Shown piece after piece: positions 25,384-33,596 of a stretch of DNA of 64,000 nt. Every line of letters begins with the position of its first letter. The first letter of the stretch is position 1. Below the pieces are notes generated by a model. It ran no database searches. It was not told the DNA's origin and saw nothing but the letters and a program-made list of their open reading frames with translations. A program made the translations under genes and the position numbers. Source of the stretch: Bradyrhizobium sp. dw_78 (GTDB taxonomy: Bacteria; Pseudomonadota; Alphaproteobacteria; Rhizobiales; Xanthobacteraceae); assembly GCF_018449525.1 (NCBI RefSeq), contig NZ_JAAVUS010000007.1, positions 62,001 to 126,000 of the forward strand. Direction: 5' to 3'.

Positions 25384-26868
25384 TCAGTTGTAATTGATGA
25401 CAAGATGCTTGATTTCGGACATCTCGTGCATCGCATAGCGCGTGCCCTCGCGGCCAAGACCGGATTCCTTCCAGCCGCCGAACGGCATGTTGTCGATGCG
25501 GTAGATCGGAACGTCGTTCACCATCAGGCCGCCGACATCCCAATCCTCGAGCGCCCGGAAAGCCCGGCGAAGATCGTTCGTGAACATACCACCTTGTAGC
25601 CCATAGCGTGTGGCGTTGGCGCGCGAGATGGCTTCCGCGAAGTTGTCGAACGGATTGACCGTCAGCACGGGTCCGAAGATTTCCTCATCCTCGATCAACA
25701 TACCGGGCCGGGTGTTGCTAAGCACTGTCGGTTCCACGACCGCACGGTCCCGCTTGCCGCCCGCCAGTACCGAAGCGCCGCTCGACTTGGCCGCGTCCAC
25801 CCAGCTTTGGATCCGTATGGCTGAGTTCTCATCGATCACAGGACCGACATCGATCCCTTCTTCCCCCGGATTACCCACCCGGCAAGCCCCGACCTTCGCA
25901 AGCAACAGAGCCGAGAAGTCATCATGAACCGACCGTTCGACCAGAATGCGTTGAACACCGATGCAATATTGTCCGCCGTAAACCACGCCGCCGCGAACGC
26001 ATCGCGTGGCGGCCAGTTCAAGATCGGCATCCTCGAACACGAGTACGGCCGCATTACCGCCAAGCTCGAGAGCAACCCTCTTGCGGCCGGCGATCTCCTT
26101 GATGTGCCAGCCGACCTTTGCCGATCCGGTAAAGGTGACCATCTTAAACCGCTCGTCCTTTACCATCTTTTCGGCAAGCGGCACCGGACAGTGGACGACG
26201 CCGAGCGCGCCATCCGGCAATCCGGCCTCACGCAGTATTTCGGCCAGCAAAAGCGAGGTAAGCGGGGTTTGCGGCGCAGGCTTCAGCACGACGCTGTTTC
26301 CGACGGCGAGCGCCGGCGCCACTTTGTGGAGCACCAGGTTGAGGGGGAAGTTGAACGGCGCGATCGCAAGGATCGGCCCGATCGGGAAACGGCGGGCAAT
26401 TCCGATGCGCCGGGATCCGGCCTGCAATTGCTCGGCGTCAACATTGCTGAGGTCGATGCGTGTACCATCCGCGCCGGTGGTCTGGTACTCGAAGATGCCG
26501 GCATCCATGTCGAGCGGAACCTCTTCGCCGGCGATCCGGCGCGCTTCCGCAGCAGCATTGGACAGATTGAAGACCGCCCGCGAAACTTCGCCCCGTGCAT
26601 CGAAAAGCGGCTTGCCGGCTTCCGCGGAAATCACCCGCACAGCCTCGTCGCGCCGGGCGCGGAGGATTTCCGAGGCGCGTTGCAGGATGTCGGCCCTGAC
26701 GAACCGCGGCAACCGGCGCATCGTCTCGAAACCGCGCTGGGCCGTTACGATCGCGGCCTCGACCGCGCTTTCGTCGGCAATCGGCATCTCGCCGACGATC
26801 GAGCCGTCGTAGGGCGACCTGATCAGGTCGACCCGCGCCTTATCTGCATCCATCGTTCCGATCCCCAA
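25384..26868 (-). CDS. aldehyde dehydrogenase, NAD(P)-dependent
   Basis: The 494-residue enzyme has the ALDH landmarks APFNFPLN, VTFTGSAKVGWHIKE, the general-base Glu in VALELGGN, the nucleophile Cys in GGQYCIGVQR, EEIFGPVL and PFGGWKESGLGREG. Between EEVPLDM and RRFPIGPI it has a stretch about 25 residues longer than most relatives. It oxidises an aldehyde to an acid in the cytoplasm. It is the last gene of a four-gene operon with a NicC-like hydroxylase, so its substrate is probably a semialdehyde released from ring cleavage. The start is supported by the tight spacing (42 bp) to the hydrolase gene. Confidence 0.9.
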   Translation of the reverse strand: MGIGTMDADKARVDLIRSPYDGSIVGEMPIADESAVEAAIVTAQRGFETMRRLPRFVRADILQRASEILRARRDEAVRVISAEAGKPLFDARGEVSRAVFNLSNAAAEARRIAGEEVPLDMDAGIFEYQTTGADGTRIDLSNVDAEQLQAGSRRIGIARRFPIGPILAIAPFNFPLNLVLHKVAPALAVGNSVVLKPAPQTPLTSLLLAEILREAGLPDGALGVVHCPVPLAEKMVKDERFKMVTFTGSAKVGWHIKEIAGRKRVALELGGNAAVLVFEDADLELAATRCVRGGVVYGGQYCIGVQRILVERSVHDDFSALLLAKVGACRVGNPGEEGIDVGPVIDENSAIRIQSWVDAAKSSGASVLAGGKRDRAVVEPTVLSNTRPGMLIEDEEIFGPVLTVNPFDNFAEAISRANATRYGLQGGMFTNDLRRAFRALEDWDVGGLMVNDVPIYRIDNMPFGGWKESGLGREGTRYAMHEMSEIKHLVINYN

Positions 26869-26910
26869 TTCCGCGAGGCGGGCTGCGGAAAAACCTGCAA
26901 GCGCCGCCGG

Positions 26911-27759
26911 TCAACTCGCCCTGCTGGCCTCCTGCAGATGGCCCATCAGCACCGCTTCCATCTCGTCGGGACGATCGAGCTGCGGCAGATGCCCTGCTCC
27001 GTTGATCTCTACGAGCTTGCTGCCAGGCACGATGCCGGCAAGATCGCGCATCGGCTGCAGCAGCAATTCGTCATGCGTGCCGATCGCAAGTGTCACGGGC
27101 ACGGAGATGCGATTGACCATATCGAGATAGGCAAGTCCCTGGATGGCACGCGCGCAACCGACAAAGCCGACCGGACTGGTCTCGAGAATGCATTCATGAA
27201 GCGCGGCGGCGATGGCCGGATGGCCGTCGAGAAACGCCTGTCCAGACCAGCGAGCCGCCGTCGGCCGCGCCAGCGGTGCAACGCCTTCCCGTTGAACGAG
27301 GGCGATCCGATCATCCCAGGCCGCAGCGAAAGGCGCGGGTGCATCGGCACGGGCGGCGATGATGCAGAGGCTGAGAAGCCGATCGGAATGATGGCTGCCG
27401 AGGCCGAAGCATGTCATGCCGCCGAGCGACACGCCTACCACATGCGCCCGCTTCACCGCGAGGGCGTCGAGCACCGCAATGTCATCGGCCACGAGGTCGT
27501 CCATCGCATAAGACCCTGCCGGCGCCGCCGACTTTCCATGTCCACGCATATCCAGACACAGGACACGCCAGCCGCTCGCGGCGAGCCGCGCGGCCTGGCG
27601 GTGCCAGATCGCGCTGCTCGTGAGGATCGAGTGGTTGAACAGAACAGGCGTTCCGTCCACGGGACCACCGACGCGGACACTCAGGGTTCCCGCCCGCGTG
27701 GCCACCGGAATCCGGGTGAATCCCGGCCAGTCACCGATAACGATCGGCTCAATCGTCAA
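26911..27759 (-). CDS. alpha/beta hydrolase, 3-oxoadipate enol-lactonase-like
   Basis: The likely start is the TTG at 27759, which overlaps the end of the upstream gene by 11 bases and has AAGGAG 7 bases before it. A longer frame to 27852 exists, but its first 31 residues are unlike the family. The 283-residue protein has the nucleophile elbow VGVSLGGM, an acid in GTHDELL and the catalytic His in GAGHLPQ. It resembles PcaD-type enol-lactonases and related C-C or ester hydrolases. Sitting behind a carboxymuconolactone-decarboxylase-family gene, it suggests a ring-fission branch, with the lactone or formyl-amide step as the alternative in a nicotinate-like route. Confidence 0.82.
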   Translation of the reverse strand: MTIEPIVIGDWPGFTRIPVATRAGTLSVRVGGPVDGTPVLFNHSILTSSAIWHRQAARLAASGWRVLCLDMRGHGKSAAPAGSYAMDDLVADDIAVLDALAVKRAHVVGVSLGGMTCFGLGSHHSDRLLSLCIIAARADAPAPFAAAWDDRIALVQREGVAPLARPTAARWSGQAFLDGHPAIAAALHECILETSPVGFVGCARAIQGLAYLDMVNRISVPVTLAIGTHDELLLQPMRDLAGIVPGSKLVEINGAGHLPQLDRPDEMEAVLMGHLQEASRAS

Positions 27760-28147
27760 GACCCATCTCCTTGAATACTTCCCTGGCGAGGCGGAAACTC
27801 TCAAGACCGGCCGGCATGCCGCAATAGACCGTGACCTGCATGAACACCTCACGCAGCTCCGCCTTGGTCAGACCGTTATTAAGCGCGCCGCGGATGTGAG
27901 CCTTCAGTTCGTGCGGGCGGTTCAATGCCGAAATCATCCCGAGATTCAAAAGGCTGCGACTGCGCTTGTCGAGATCTGGCCGATTCCAGATCTCGTCCCA
28001 GCAATATTCGGTGGCCAGCTGCTGCGCTGGCCAGCTGAAGTCGTCGGCGGCCTTCAGCGACCGCTCGACATACTCCTCTCCCAGCACCGCCTGCCGGGTC
28101 TTAAGTCCTCGCTCGAACTTCTCGCTACGCGGCCTATTGGCGCTCAT
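27749..28147 (-). CDS. carboxymuconolactone decarboxylase family protein
   Basis: The start at 28147 (MSANRPRSEKF) has GGAGG 8 bases upstream; a start at 28171 is less good. The 132-residue all-helical protein has the CMD pattern (RGLKTRQAVLGEEYVERSL, DEIWNRPDLDKRSRSLLNLG, LKAHIRGALNNGLTKAELREV). It lacks the CxxC of AhpD-type peroxidase relatives, so a PcaC-like decarboxylase or isomerase role is more likely. It overlaps the downstream hydrolase gene by 11 bases and begins 20 bp after the NicC-like gene, in one operon. Confidence 0.85.
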   Translation of the reverse strand: MSANRPRSEKFERGLKTRQAVLGEEYVERSLKAADDFSWPAQQLATEYCWDEIWNRPDLDKRSRSLLNLGMISALNRPHELKAHIRGALNNGLTKAELREVFMQVTVYCGMPAGLESFRLAREVFKEMGLDD

Positions 28148-28167
28148 TTCGTTGCCTCCGCTTTGCT

Positions 28168-29310
28168 TCATGCGAGTTCGAGATCGGCGAGCGGCTCATG
28201 CCAGGCGTCATAGCCGTAGACCCAGTCAGGATTGGTCGGACTCTTCAGCCAAGTGTTGGCACGGGCGCTCAACTGAACGCGCGACGTGCGCGGCTTGCGG
28301 GTTGCTTCGAAACGACGGAAAGCATCAGAGACGCCAGCGCGATCGACTCCCTTGAGGCACCTCGACAGCACAGCAGCGTCTTCGATTGCCATGGCGGCTC
28401 CCTGCGCCATGTAGGGCGTCATCGGATGGCAGGAATCGCCGAGCAAGGTGACGTTGCCATCACTCCAGCGCGGCAGCGGATCGCGATCGACCAGCGCCCA
28501 CTTATGCACGGACGGACAGGCTTCCAGCACGTGCTGAACCTGCGGGTGGAAGCCCTTGAACGCAGCGCGCAGTTCACGCACGTCACCCATGGTGGACCAG
28601 GACTCGATGTTGAAGCCGGGTTCGGGCTGGCTGGTCACGAAATAGACTTCGCTACGGTCCGGCTTGACGTAGTAGATGACGATGTGTCGGTCCGGTCCCC
28701 ACCATTTGGTGCAATCGTCGATCGGATAGCCGTTGAGCAGCGATGCCGGAAACACCGTCCGGTAGGCGATGCGCCCGGTGAAATTGGGCTTATTGTGGCC
28801 GAACAGGGTTTCCTTGACGAGAGAATGCACGCCATCGGCAGCAACCACGGCATCGAAGCTTGATTTCTGCCCGTTGGCAAATTCAAGATCGACCGCGCCG
28901 TCTGCACGCTGGGCAAGGCCGACCAGCTTATGGCTCAGCTTGACGATATCGGCCGGCACGGCACTGGCAAGAGCTGAGTGCAAATCGCCCCGGTGGCCCA
29001 ACAGATAAGGCGCGCCGTACTTCTCCTCCGCCGACGGTCCGAACACCATGTCGAACAGAACCTCGCCGGTGTCGTAAGCCTTGTTATTCCATGAACGCGG
29101 ATAGAAAACCTCACGCCGAAGCATGGGCTCGAGCCCCCACTCGCGCATGACTTTCATGGCGTTGCAGCCGATCTGGATGCCGGCGCCGAGCCGACTGAAT
29201 TGCTCGGCCTGTTCATAAACCTGCACGGTCACGCCAGCGCGCGTAAGTGCCGCCGCGGTCGCGAGGCCGCCCATGCCGGCCCCGATCACAGCTACTGAGA
29301 GTTTGCTCAT
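28168..29310 (-). CDS. FAD-dependent aromatic hydroxylase, 6-hydroxynicotinate 3-monooxygenase (NicC)-like
   Basis: The 380-residue protein is a group A flavin monooxygenase with GAGMGGLATA at the N-terminus, a DG motif in VVAADGVHS and the GD motif LLGDSCHP (about residue 290). It resembles NicC along its length (RLGAGIQIGCN, CTKWWGPDRHIVIYYV, PDWVYGYD). The His and Tyr of RHIVIYY match residues I recall as important in NicC. The first His (NicC RLGAGIHIG) is Gln here, and the later one (PHMAQG) is Tyr. The substrate is thus probably a related but different hydroxylated aromatic or pyridine acid. It leads an operon with a decarboxylase-family protein, hydrolase and aldehyde dehydrogenase. 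AGGAAAGA lies before the ATG. Confidence 0.85.
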   Translation of the reverse strand: MSKLSVAVIGAGMGGLATAAALTRAGVTVQVYEQAEQFSRLGAGIQIGCNAMKVMREWGLEPMLRREVFYPRSWNNKAYDTGEVLFDMVFGPSAEEKYGAPYLLGHRGDLHSALASAVPADIVKLSHKLVGLAQRADGAVDLEFANGQKSSFDAVVAADGVHSLVKETLFGHNKPNFTGRIAYRTVFPASLLNGYPIDDCTKWWGPDRHIVIYYVKPDRSEVYFVTSQPEPGFNIESWSTMGDVRELRAAFKGFHPQVQHVLEACPSVHKWALVDRDPLPRWSDGNVTLLGDSCHPMTPYMAQGAAMAIEDAAVLSRCLKGVDRAGVSDAFRRFEATRKPRTSRVQLSARANTWLKSPTNPDWVYGYDAWHEPLADLELA

Positions 29311-29412
29311 AACAGTTGTCTTTCCTCGTTGTGCGGTGCCGGTCTCGGCCGGCCTCGGAACGGTTTGTCATCCAAGGCAGGCCGCAGCCGCAAACGAGTA
29401 ATGCTGACTTGA

Positions 29413-29429
29413 TGTGAGTTATTCTCACA
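29413..29429. promoter_or_regulatory. operator-like dyad TGTGAG-N5-CTCACA, site 1
   Basis: TGTGAGTTATTCTCACA is a perfect 6-bp inverted repeat with a 5-bp centre, 103 bp upstream of the NicC-like start. Its outer halves and TTAT core match the site at 29571. The spacing between TGTGA and TCACA is 7, not the 6 of CRP sites. Confidence 0.55.
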
Positions 29430-29570
29430 GGTCAGGACGTTGGTTGATCCAATAACGCTCAGGGGATCTCGGTTTCAACGTTCCCTTAAGCCTGTTTGAA
29501 GTGCAGATGGCAGGATGAACGATGCAGCGACACCGGCAACATGAGCCGACGAGGCCGCGCGGCTCGAGAC

Positions 29571-29587
29571 TGTGACTTATATTCACA
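29571..29587. promoter_or_regulatory. operator-like dyad TGTGA-N7-TCACA, site 2
   Basis: TGTGACTTATATTCACA has the same length and half-sites as the dyad at 29413 and lies 126 bp upstream of dctA. Two equal sites in a divergent region point to one regulator for both units, with the nearby LysR protein (31214) the first candidate. Confidence 0.55.
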
Positions 29588-29712
29588 CTGCTTGAGCTTA
29601 ACTCGTTTGCACTTGCAGGTCCCACCCCCCACCTTCGCGGCCAATCAGACGCCCCGCGCCGACCGCGCGTTGGGACCAGACGACGCATCCAAAGGGGGGA
29701 AGCGAAAAGACC

Positions 29713-31029
29713 ATGTCAGCCATCACCAGTGACAGCACCGCCGGCGCTCAAATCGCGACGAAGCGGTGGTACGGGCAGCTTTACATCCAGGTCCTCATCG
29801 GTATCGCACTCGGCGCATTGATCGGTTACGCTTGGCCTGATGCCGGCATAGCGCTCAAGCCGCTCGGCGACGCCTTGATCAAGATGATCAAGATGGCGAT
29901 CGCGCCGATCGTGTTCCTCACTGTCGTGCATGGCATCGCGAGCCTCGGCGACATGCGCAAGGCCGGCCGGATCGGCGTCAAGGCCCTGCTCTATTTCGAG
30001 GTCACCACCACCATCGCCCTTATCTTCGGACTCATTGTGGTCAACGTCCTTCGACCCGGCGTCGGCATGCATGTATCGCCTGAGTCGCTCGATTCAAAAC
30101 TCGTCGCCTCCTACGTCACGCAATCTCACGATCAGTCCATCGTCGCGTTTCTGATGAACGTAATCCCGTCCACGGTCGGAGAAGCCTTCACGAGCGGCGA
30201 TACGCTGCAGGTGCTGTTCATCGCCGTCCTGTTCGGCGTCGCATTGCAGCGGTTTCAGGACAAGGGCAAGCCAGTGCTCGATTTGATCGAGCGGCTTTCG
30301 CGCGTTTTCTTTATCCTGATCGGCATGATCATGCGGATCGCGCCGATCGGCGCGTTTGGCGCCATGGCGTTCACGATTGGCAAATACGGCACCGGCACCA
30401 TTTTGACGCTATCGCAATTCATGCTGACGTTCTACGCAGCATGCCTGCTGTTCATTTTCGTGGGGCTCGGAGTCGTGGCGCGGCTTGCTGGATTCAGCGT
30501 CGTCAAGCTGGTGCGCTATCTACGGGAGGAATTGCTGCTGGTGTTCGGTCTCTCCGGATCGGAATCGGTCATGCCGCGCTTCATGGCCAAGATGGTGGCG
30601 GCAGGCTGCTCCGAATCGACCGTGGGCCTGGTCATACCCACCGGATACACCTTCAATCTCGATGGCACCTGCATCTATCTCACGATGGCGGCGGTATTTC
30701 TTGCCCAGGCGACGGATACTCCGCTGTCGCTTTTGCAACAGATCGGCATCATCGTGGTCTGCCTGCTTACTTCGAAAGGCGCTGCCGCAATCCCCGGCAG
30801 CGGCTTCATCGTGCTTGCCGCGACACTTGGCTCGGTCGGCCACGTGCCGGTGGCCAGTATTGCGCTCCTGCTCGGCATCGACCGTTTTATGTCGGAAGCG
30901 CGGGCATTGACCAACTTCATCGGCACCGCGGTCGCTACCATCGTTGTCTCGAAGTGGGAGGGCGAACTCGACGTCGAGCACCTCGCGCACGTTCTCGACA
31001 ATCCAAACGGCGTCAAGCTGTCGTTTTGA
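29713..31029 (+). CDS. dctA: C4-dicarboxylate transporter DctA
   Basis: The 438-residue inner-membrane protein shows the dicarboxylate/cation symporter hallmarks: MIKMAIAPIVFLTVVHGIAS, FTSGDTLQVLFIAVLFG, the LSGSESVMPRFM serine-rich hairpin and PTGYTFNLDGTCIYL. It imports succinate, fumarate, malate or related anions with protons or sodium. It is divergent from a ring-hydroxylase operon, so it may take up an aromatic or dicarboxylic substrate of that pathway rather than act as the general DctA. A G-rich stretch (AAAGGGGGGAAG) lies upstream of the ATG. No DctBD genes are nearby. Confidence 0.92.
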   Translation: MSAITSDSTAGAQIATKRWYGQLYIQVLIGIALGALIGYAWPDAGIALKPLGDALIKMIKMAIAPIVFLTVVHGIASLGDMRKAGRIGVKALLYFEVTTTIALIFGLIVVNVLRPGVGMHVSPESLDSKLVASYVTQSHDQSIVAFLMNVIPSTVGEAFTSGDTLQVLFIAVLFGVALQRFQDKGKPVLDLIERLSRVFFILIGMIMRIAPIGAFGAMAFTIGKYGTGTILTLSQFMLTFYAACLLFIFVGLGVVARLAGFSVVKLVRYLREELLLVFGLSGSESVMPRFMAKMVAAGCSESTVGLVIPTGYTFNLDGTCIYLTMAAVFLAQATDTPLSLLQQIGIIVVCLLTSKGAAAIPGSGFIVLAATLGSVGHVPVASIALLLGIDRFMSEARALTNFIGTAVATIVVSKWEGELDVEHLAHVLDNPNGVKLSF

Positions 31030-31106
31030 CGACAACGATCGACTGCGCGGAGATCATGCTCAAACAACAAAACAGGGCGCGATGGCGATTCGGCCTGAAG
31101 CTATCG

Positions 31107-31212
31107 CGCTCCATAGCGTTTTCGAGCGAAGTGGATTCCGGTTCGCGTGAAGAAAACGCGTCAAAACAAGAATCTAGAGCTTCGGTTCTGATGCAATCAG
31201 AGCCGATAAGGC
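31107..31212. repeat. Bradyrhizobium-type repeat (AAACGCGTCAAAACA family), copy 2
   Basis: CTCCATAGCGTTTTCGAGCG, then GTGGATTCCGGTTCGCGTGA, AAACGCGTCAAAACA and CGGTTCTGATGCAATCAGAG are shared with the copies at 5588 and 62091. It lies between the convergent ends of dctA and the LysR gene. Confidence 0.8.
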
Positions 31213-31213
31213 A

Positions 31214-32143
31214 CTAGAAATCCCATCCCATCGATCGCGCCCAGTCACGCATGAATCGTTCGGTCTCACGTCCGGCATCGGCAAGCCATGTGGTGAAATC
31301 GGCGATCGCCGGAAGATTATCATTCTCGGTCTGATAGAATGAGCGATATTCGCGCTTGCGCAGGCCGAGTTCGCCGAACGGCAGGCACAACTGCCCTGCC
31401 ATCAGTTCGTCGATAACCAGGAACAGCGGAAACAATCCGATTCCCATGCGCTCCTGGGTCGCCTGCAGGGCAAAGAACATCTGCTCGAAGCGCAGCGTCT
31501 CCTGTTGCGGTGTCATCACCTCGCCAGCTTGCGCCAGCCACTGACTCCAATCATAGGGCTCGGTGAGATAGGTAATCAGCGTGTGGTGGTGCAGGTCATC
31601 CGGCGAGTTCAGGCGTCCGCGCGCGAGCAGATCCACGTGACATACCGGCGCGATCCGCTCGGTCATGAAGTATTGCGACGCCCAGCCCGCGGGCTCGGCG
31701 ACGTTCCCACGGATAGCAACGTCGAAACTGGTGTCGTGGACGTTGAGCGGTCCGATGGAAGTGGTCAGCCGTAGCTCGACATCGGCGCGGATGCGTTGAA
31801 ACTCAGAACTGCGCCGAATCAGCCAGCGCATGGCGAAGGTCGGCGGCGCGCTGATCCGAAGCACCGACGGCGAGCCGTACTGCTTCATGTCCATGGACGC
31901 CAGCGCGAGGCGATCGAGCACGGCGGTAACCTCACGATAGTAAGTGAGCCCGGCCGCGGTGAGCGTGAGCTGCGACGGCGCGCGGCGAAACAGCTTCACA
32001 CCGAACCAATCCTCCAGCAGGGCAACCTGCCGGCTGACGGCGCCATGCGTGACGTGCAGTTCCACGGCAGCCTTGGTGAAGCTGACATGGCGCGCAGCCG
32101 CCTCGAACGCTCTTACTGCGTTAAGTGGCGGCAGTTTTCTCAT
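31214..32143 (-). CDS. LysR-family transcriptional regulator, GcvA-like
   Basis: The 309-residue protein starts with LPPLNAVRAFEAAARHVSFT, the typical GcvA-type opening, and has the recognition helix THGAVSRQVALLEDWFGVKLF. The C-terminal two-lobed domain senses the ligand. It is convergent with dctA and probably controls the divergent dctA/NicC-like promoters, where two equal dyads lie. Confidence 0.9.
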   Translation of the reverse strand: MRKLPPLNAVRAFEAAARHVSFTKAAVELHVTHGAVSRQVALLEDWFGVKLFRRAPSQLTLTAAGLTYYREVTAVLDRLALASMDMKQYGSPSVLRISAPPTFAMRWLIRRSSEFQRIRADVELRLTTSIGPLNVHDTSFDVAIRGNVAEPAGWASQYFMTERIAPVCHVDLLARGRLNSPDDLHHHTLITYLTEPYDWSQWLAQAGEVMTPQQETLRFEQMFFALQATQERMGIGLFPLFLVIDELMAGQLCLPFGELGLRKREYRSFYQTENDNLPAIADFTTWLADAGRETERFMRDWARSMGWDF

Positions 32144-32517
32144 GCCCGATAAGCCTCCTCGGACAGACTTTCAGAGTCGGCAGATGCCGGCCATGGAGCC
32201 AGAAAGACCGTTTCCATTCCAATCAGGCCGGGGATTTGAATTTGAACTGACCATGTCCAGAGGAGAACGTGGTGTTGGGACGAATCCGGCATCCCGCTGT
32301 TTCAGCGGGGTGTCGCGTCGGCTCCCGGTTCAAGTACAGCAGTAGTGTTGACATTTTATTCTACTTGGAATCGTTATATTTGTATGTATATATCGATACC
32401 AATAAAGCGAGCCGAAGGAAATACGGAAGACTTTCACCTTCGTTTTGCGCCGTAAGCGTTGATTCCTGACCATGATCACGAGGATGTTAGCCTCGTTGAC
32501 CCGCAAGGATTTCAACC
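32144..32517. other. 374-bp divergent promoter region
   Basis: There is no gene. A TTGACA hexamer at 32348-32353 stands 18 bp before the 24-bp dyad at 32372-32395, so the dyad covers the expected -10 region of the promoter for the SMP-30-like gene. Confidence 0.55.
32372..32395. promoter_or_regulatory. Mo-box-like dyad, site A
   Basis: CGTTATAT-N8-ATATATCG, flanked by AT on both sides, has 8-bp arms with one mismatched base pair. It resembles the ModE operator form (CGnTATAT-N8-ATATAnCG). It lies about 120 bp upstream of the SMP-30-like start and overlaps the probable -10 region, which fits repression. Three dyads of the same geometry lie at 38364, 41405 and 47225. Confidence 0.6.
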
Positions 32518-33516
32518 ATGAAACAAGAACACAGCGTTACGTTGTGCAGGATGGGAGGCTTGCTCGGGAACCGGGTGCTTTGCACGGCCGGAGCGTTATG
32601 CCTGCTTGGCGCCATTTCCGGAAGAGGCACGCTTGCCCAGGAAGTGCTGATTACCCTCCCCGACAGGAGCTTTCCCGAAAGCCTGACATCGACCGGCGAC
32701 GGAACGATCTATGCCGGAAGTTTCAACAACGGCGGCGTGTTGAAGGTTCGGCCTGGCGGACAGGCAGAGGAATTCATCAAGCCAGGCATGGCAGGTAGCC
32801 GTTCCACGCTCGGCGTGCTTGCCGACGAAAGTAGCGGCACGCTCTATGTCTGCTCCAATGATTTAAGCGGCCTGGGTGTCGCCGGCCCCGGCGATGCCAG
32901 GGGCGCGGGACTCAAGACATTCGATCTCAAGACCGGGGCGCCGAAAGAGAGCTTTGCGCTTCCCGATCCGAAGTCGTTCTGCAACGACATTGCCGTTGGC
33001 AGCGACGGGACAGCCTATATCACCGACTCCTTCACGCCCAATGTCTACAGCCTGAAACCAGGCACCAAGGCGCTTGAAGTCTGGGCAACCGACCCGGCCT
33101 TGACGCCGGCCAAGGAGGGTGTCGGCCTCGACGGCATCGCCATCGGCTCGGACGGCAATCTCTACGTCACAACCTACATCCCCGCGAAACTGTTCAGGAT
33201 CGCCGTCAAGGATGGCAAAGCCGGCGCGGTCACCGAACTCACCCCGTCACGCCCGCTGGATCATGCGGATGCAATGCGCACCTTCCGCGACGGCCTCCTG
33301 TTGATCGAGGGCAACGGCAAGCTCGACAAGGTCTCTGTCAAAGGCGACGAAGCGACGATCGAAACCATCAAGGACGGCTTCGCCGAGCCGGTTTCGGTGA
33401 CGCAGATCGGCGGCACTGCCTGGATTGCGGAAGGCAAGCTCTCCTACATTGTGGGCGACAACAAGGGCAGGGACCCGGGCCCGTTCACGCTCAAGGCCGT
33501 TGCACTGCCAAAGTAA
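32518..33516 (+). CDS. exported SMP-30/gluconolactonase-like beta-propeller protein
   Basis: The 332-residue protein has a signal peptide (hydrophobic VLCTAGALCLLGAISG, probable cleavage after LAQ). Repeated blade motifs of the form GSDGT-YITD and GSDGNLYVTTY follow, as in six-bladed SMP-30 or NHL-like propellers. Metal-ligand positions cannot be assigned with certainty, so a lactonase activity is not proven. It could bind or hydrolyse a lactone in the periplasm. AAGGATTTC precedes the ATG. The aldehyde dehydrogenase gene follows after 80 bp and the two probably share the promoter with the Mo-box-like site. Confidence 0.75.
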   Translation: MKQEHSVTLCRMGGLLGNRVLCTAGALCLLGAISGRGTLAQEVLITLPDRSFPESLTSTGDGTIYAGSFNNGGVLKVRPGGQAEEFIKPGMAGSRSTLGVLADESSGTLYVCSNDLSGLGVAGPGDARGAGLKTFDLKTGAPKESFALPDPKSFCNDIAVGSDGTAYITDSFTPNVYSLKPGTKALEVWATDPALTPAKEGVGLDGIAIGSDGNLYVTTYIPAKLFRIAVKDGKAGAVTELTPSRPLDHADAMRTFRDGLLLIEGNGKLDKVSVKGDEATIETIKDGFAEPVSVTQIGGTAWIAEGKLSYIVGDNKGRDPGPFTLKAVALPK

Positions 33517-33596
33517 GCCTGGGCTTGCACCCCGCCATATACCGCTTTCACCGATACAGACGCCAAAAAGGCGCTGTCACATCAGGAGGAGATGCT

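Larger units (their letters stand above)
29311..29712. other. 402-bp divergent promoter region of the NicC-like operon and dctA
   Basis: No gene is visible. The region holds two matching 17-bp dyads (29413 and 29571) and must contain the promoters of both transcription units. Confidence 0.6.

Noticed and set aside
25924..27774. A 616-codon open frame on the plus strand
   Set aside because: It lies antisense to the aldehyde dehydrogenase and hydrolase genes, whose catalytic motifs are intact. Its protein is rich in Arg, His and Pro without any motif, as expected of a shadow frame in high-GC DNA.
29413..29429. CRP-binding site
   Set aside because: CRP sites have TGTGA-N6-TCACA; this site and its twin at 29571 have 7 bases between the half-sites.
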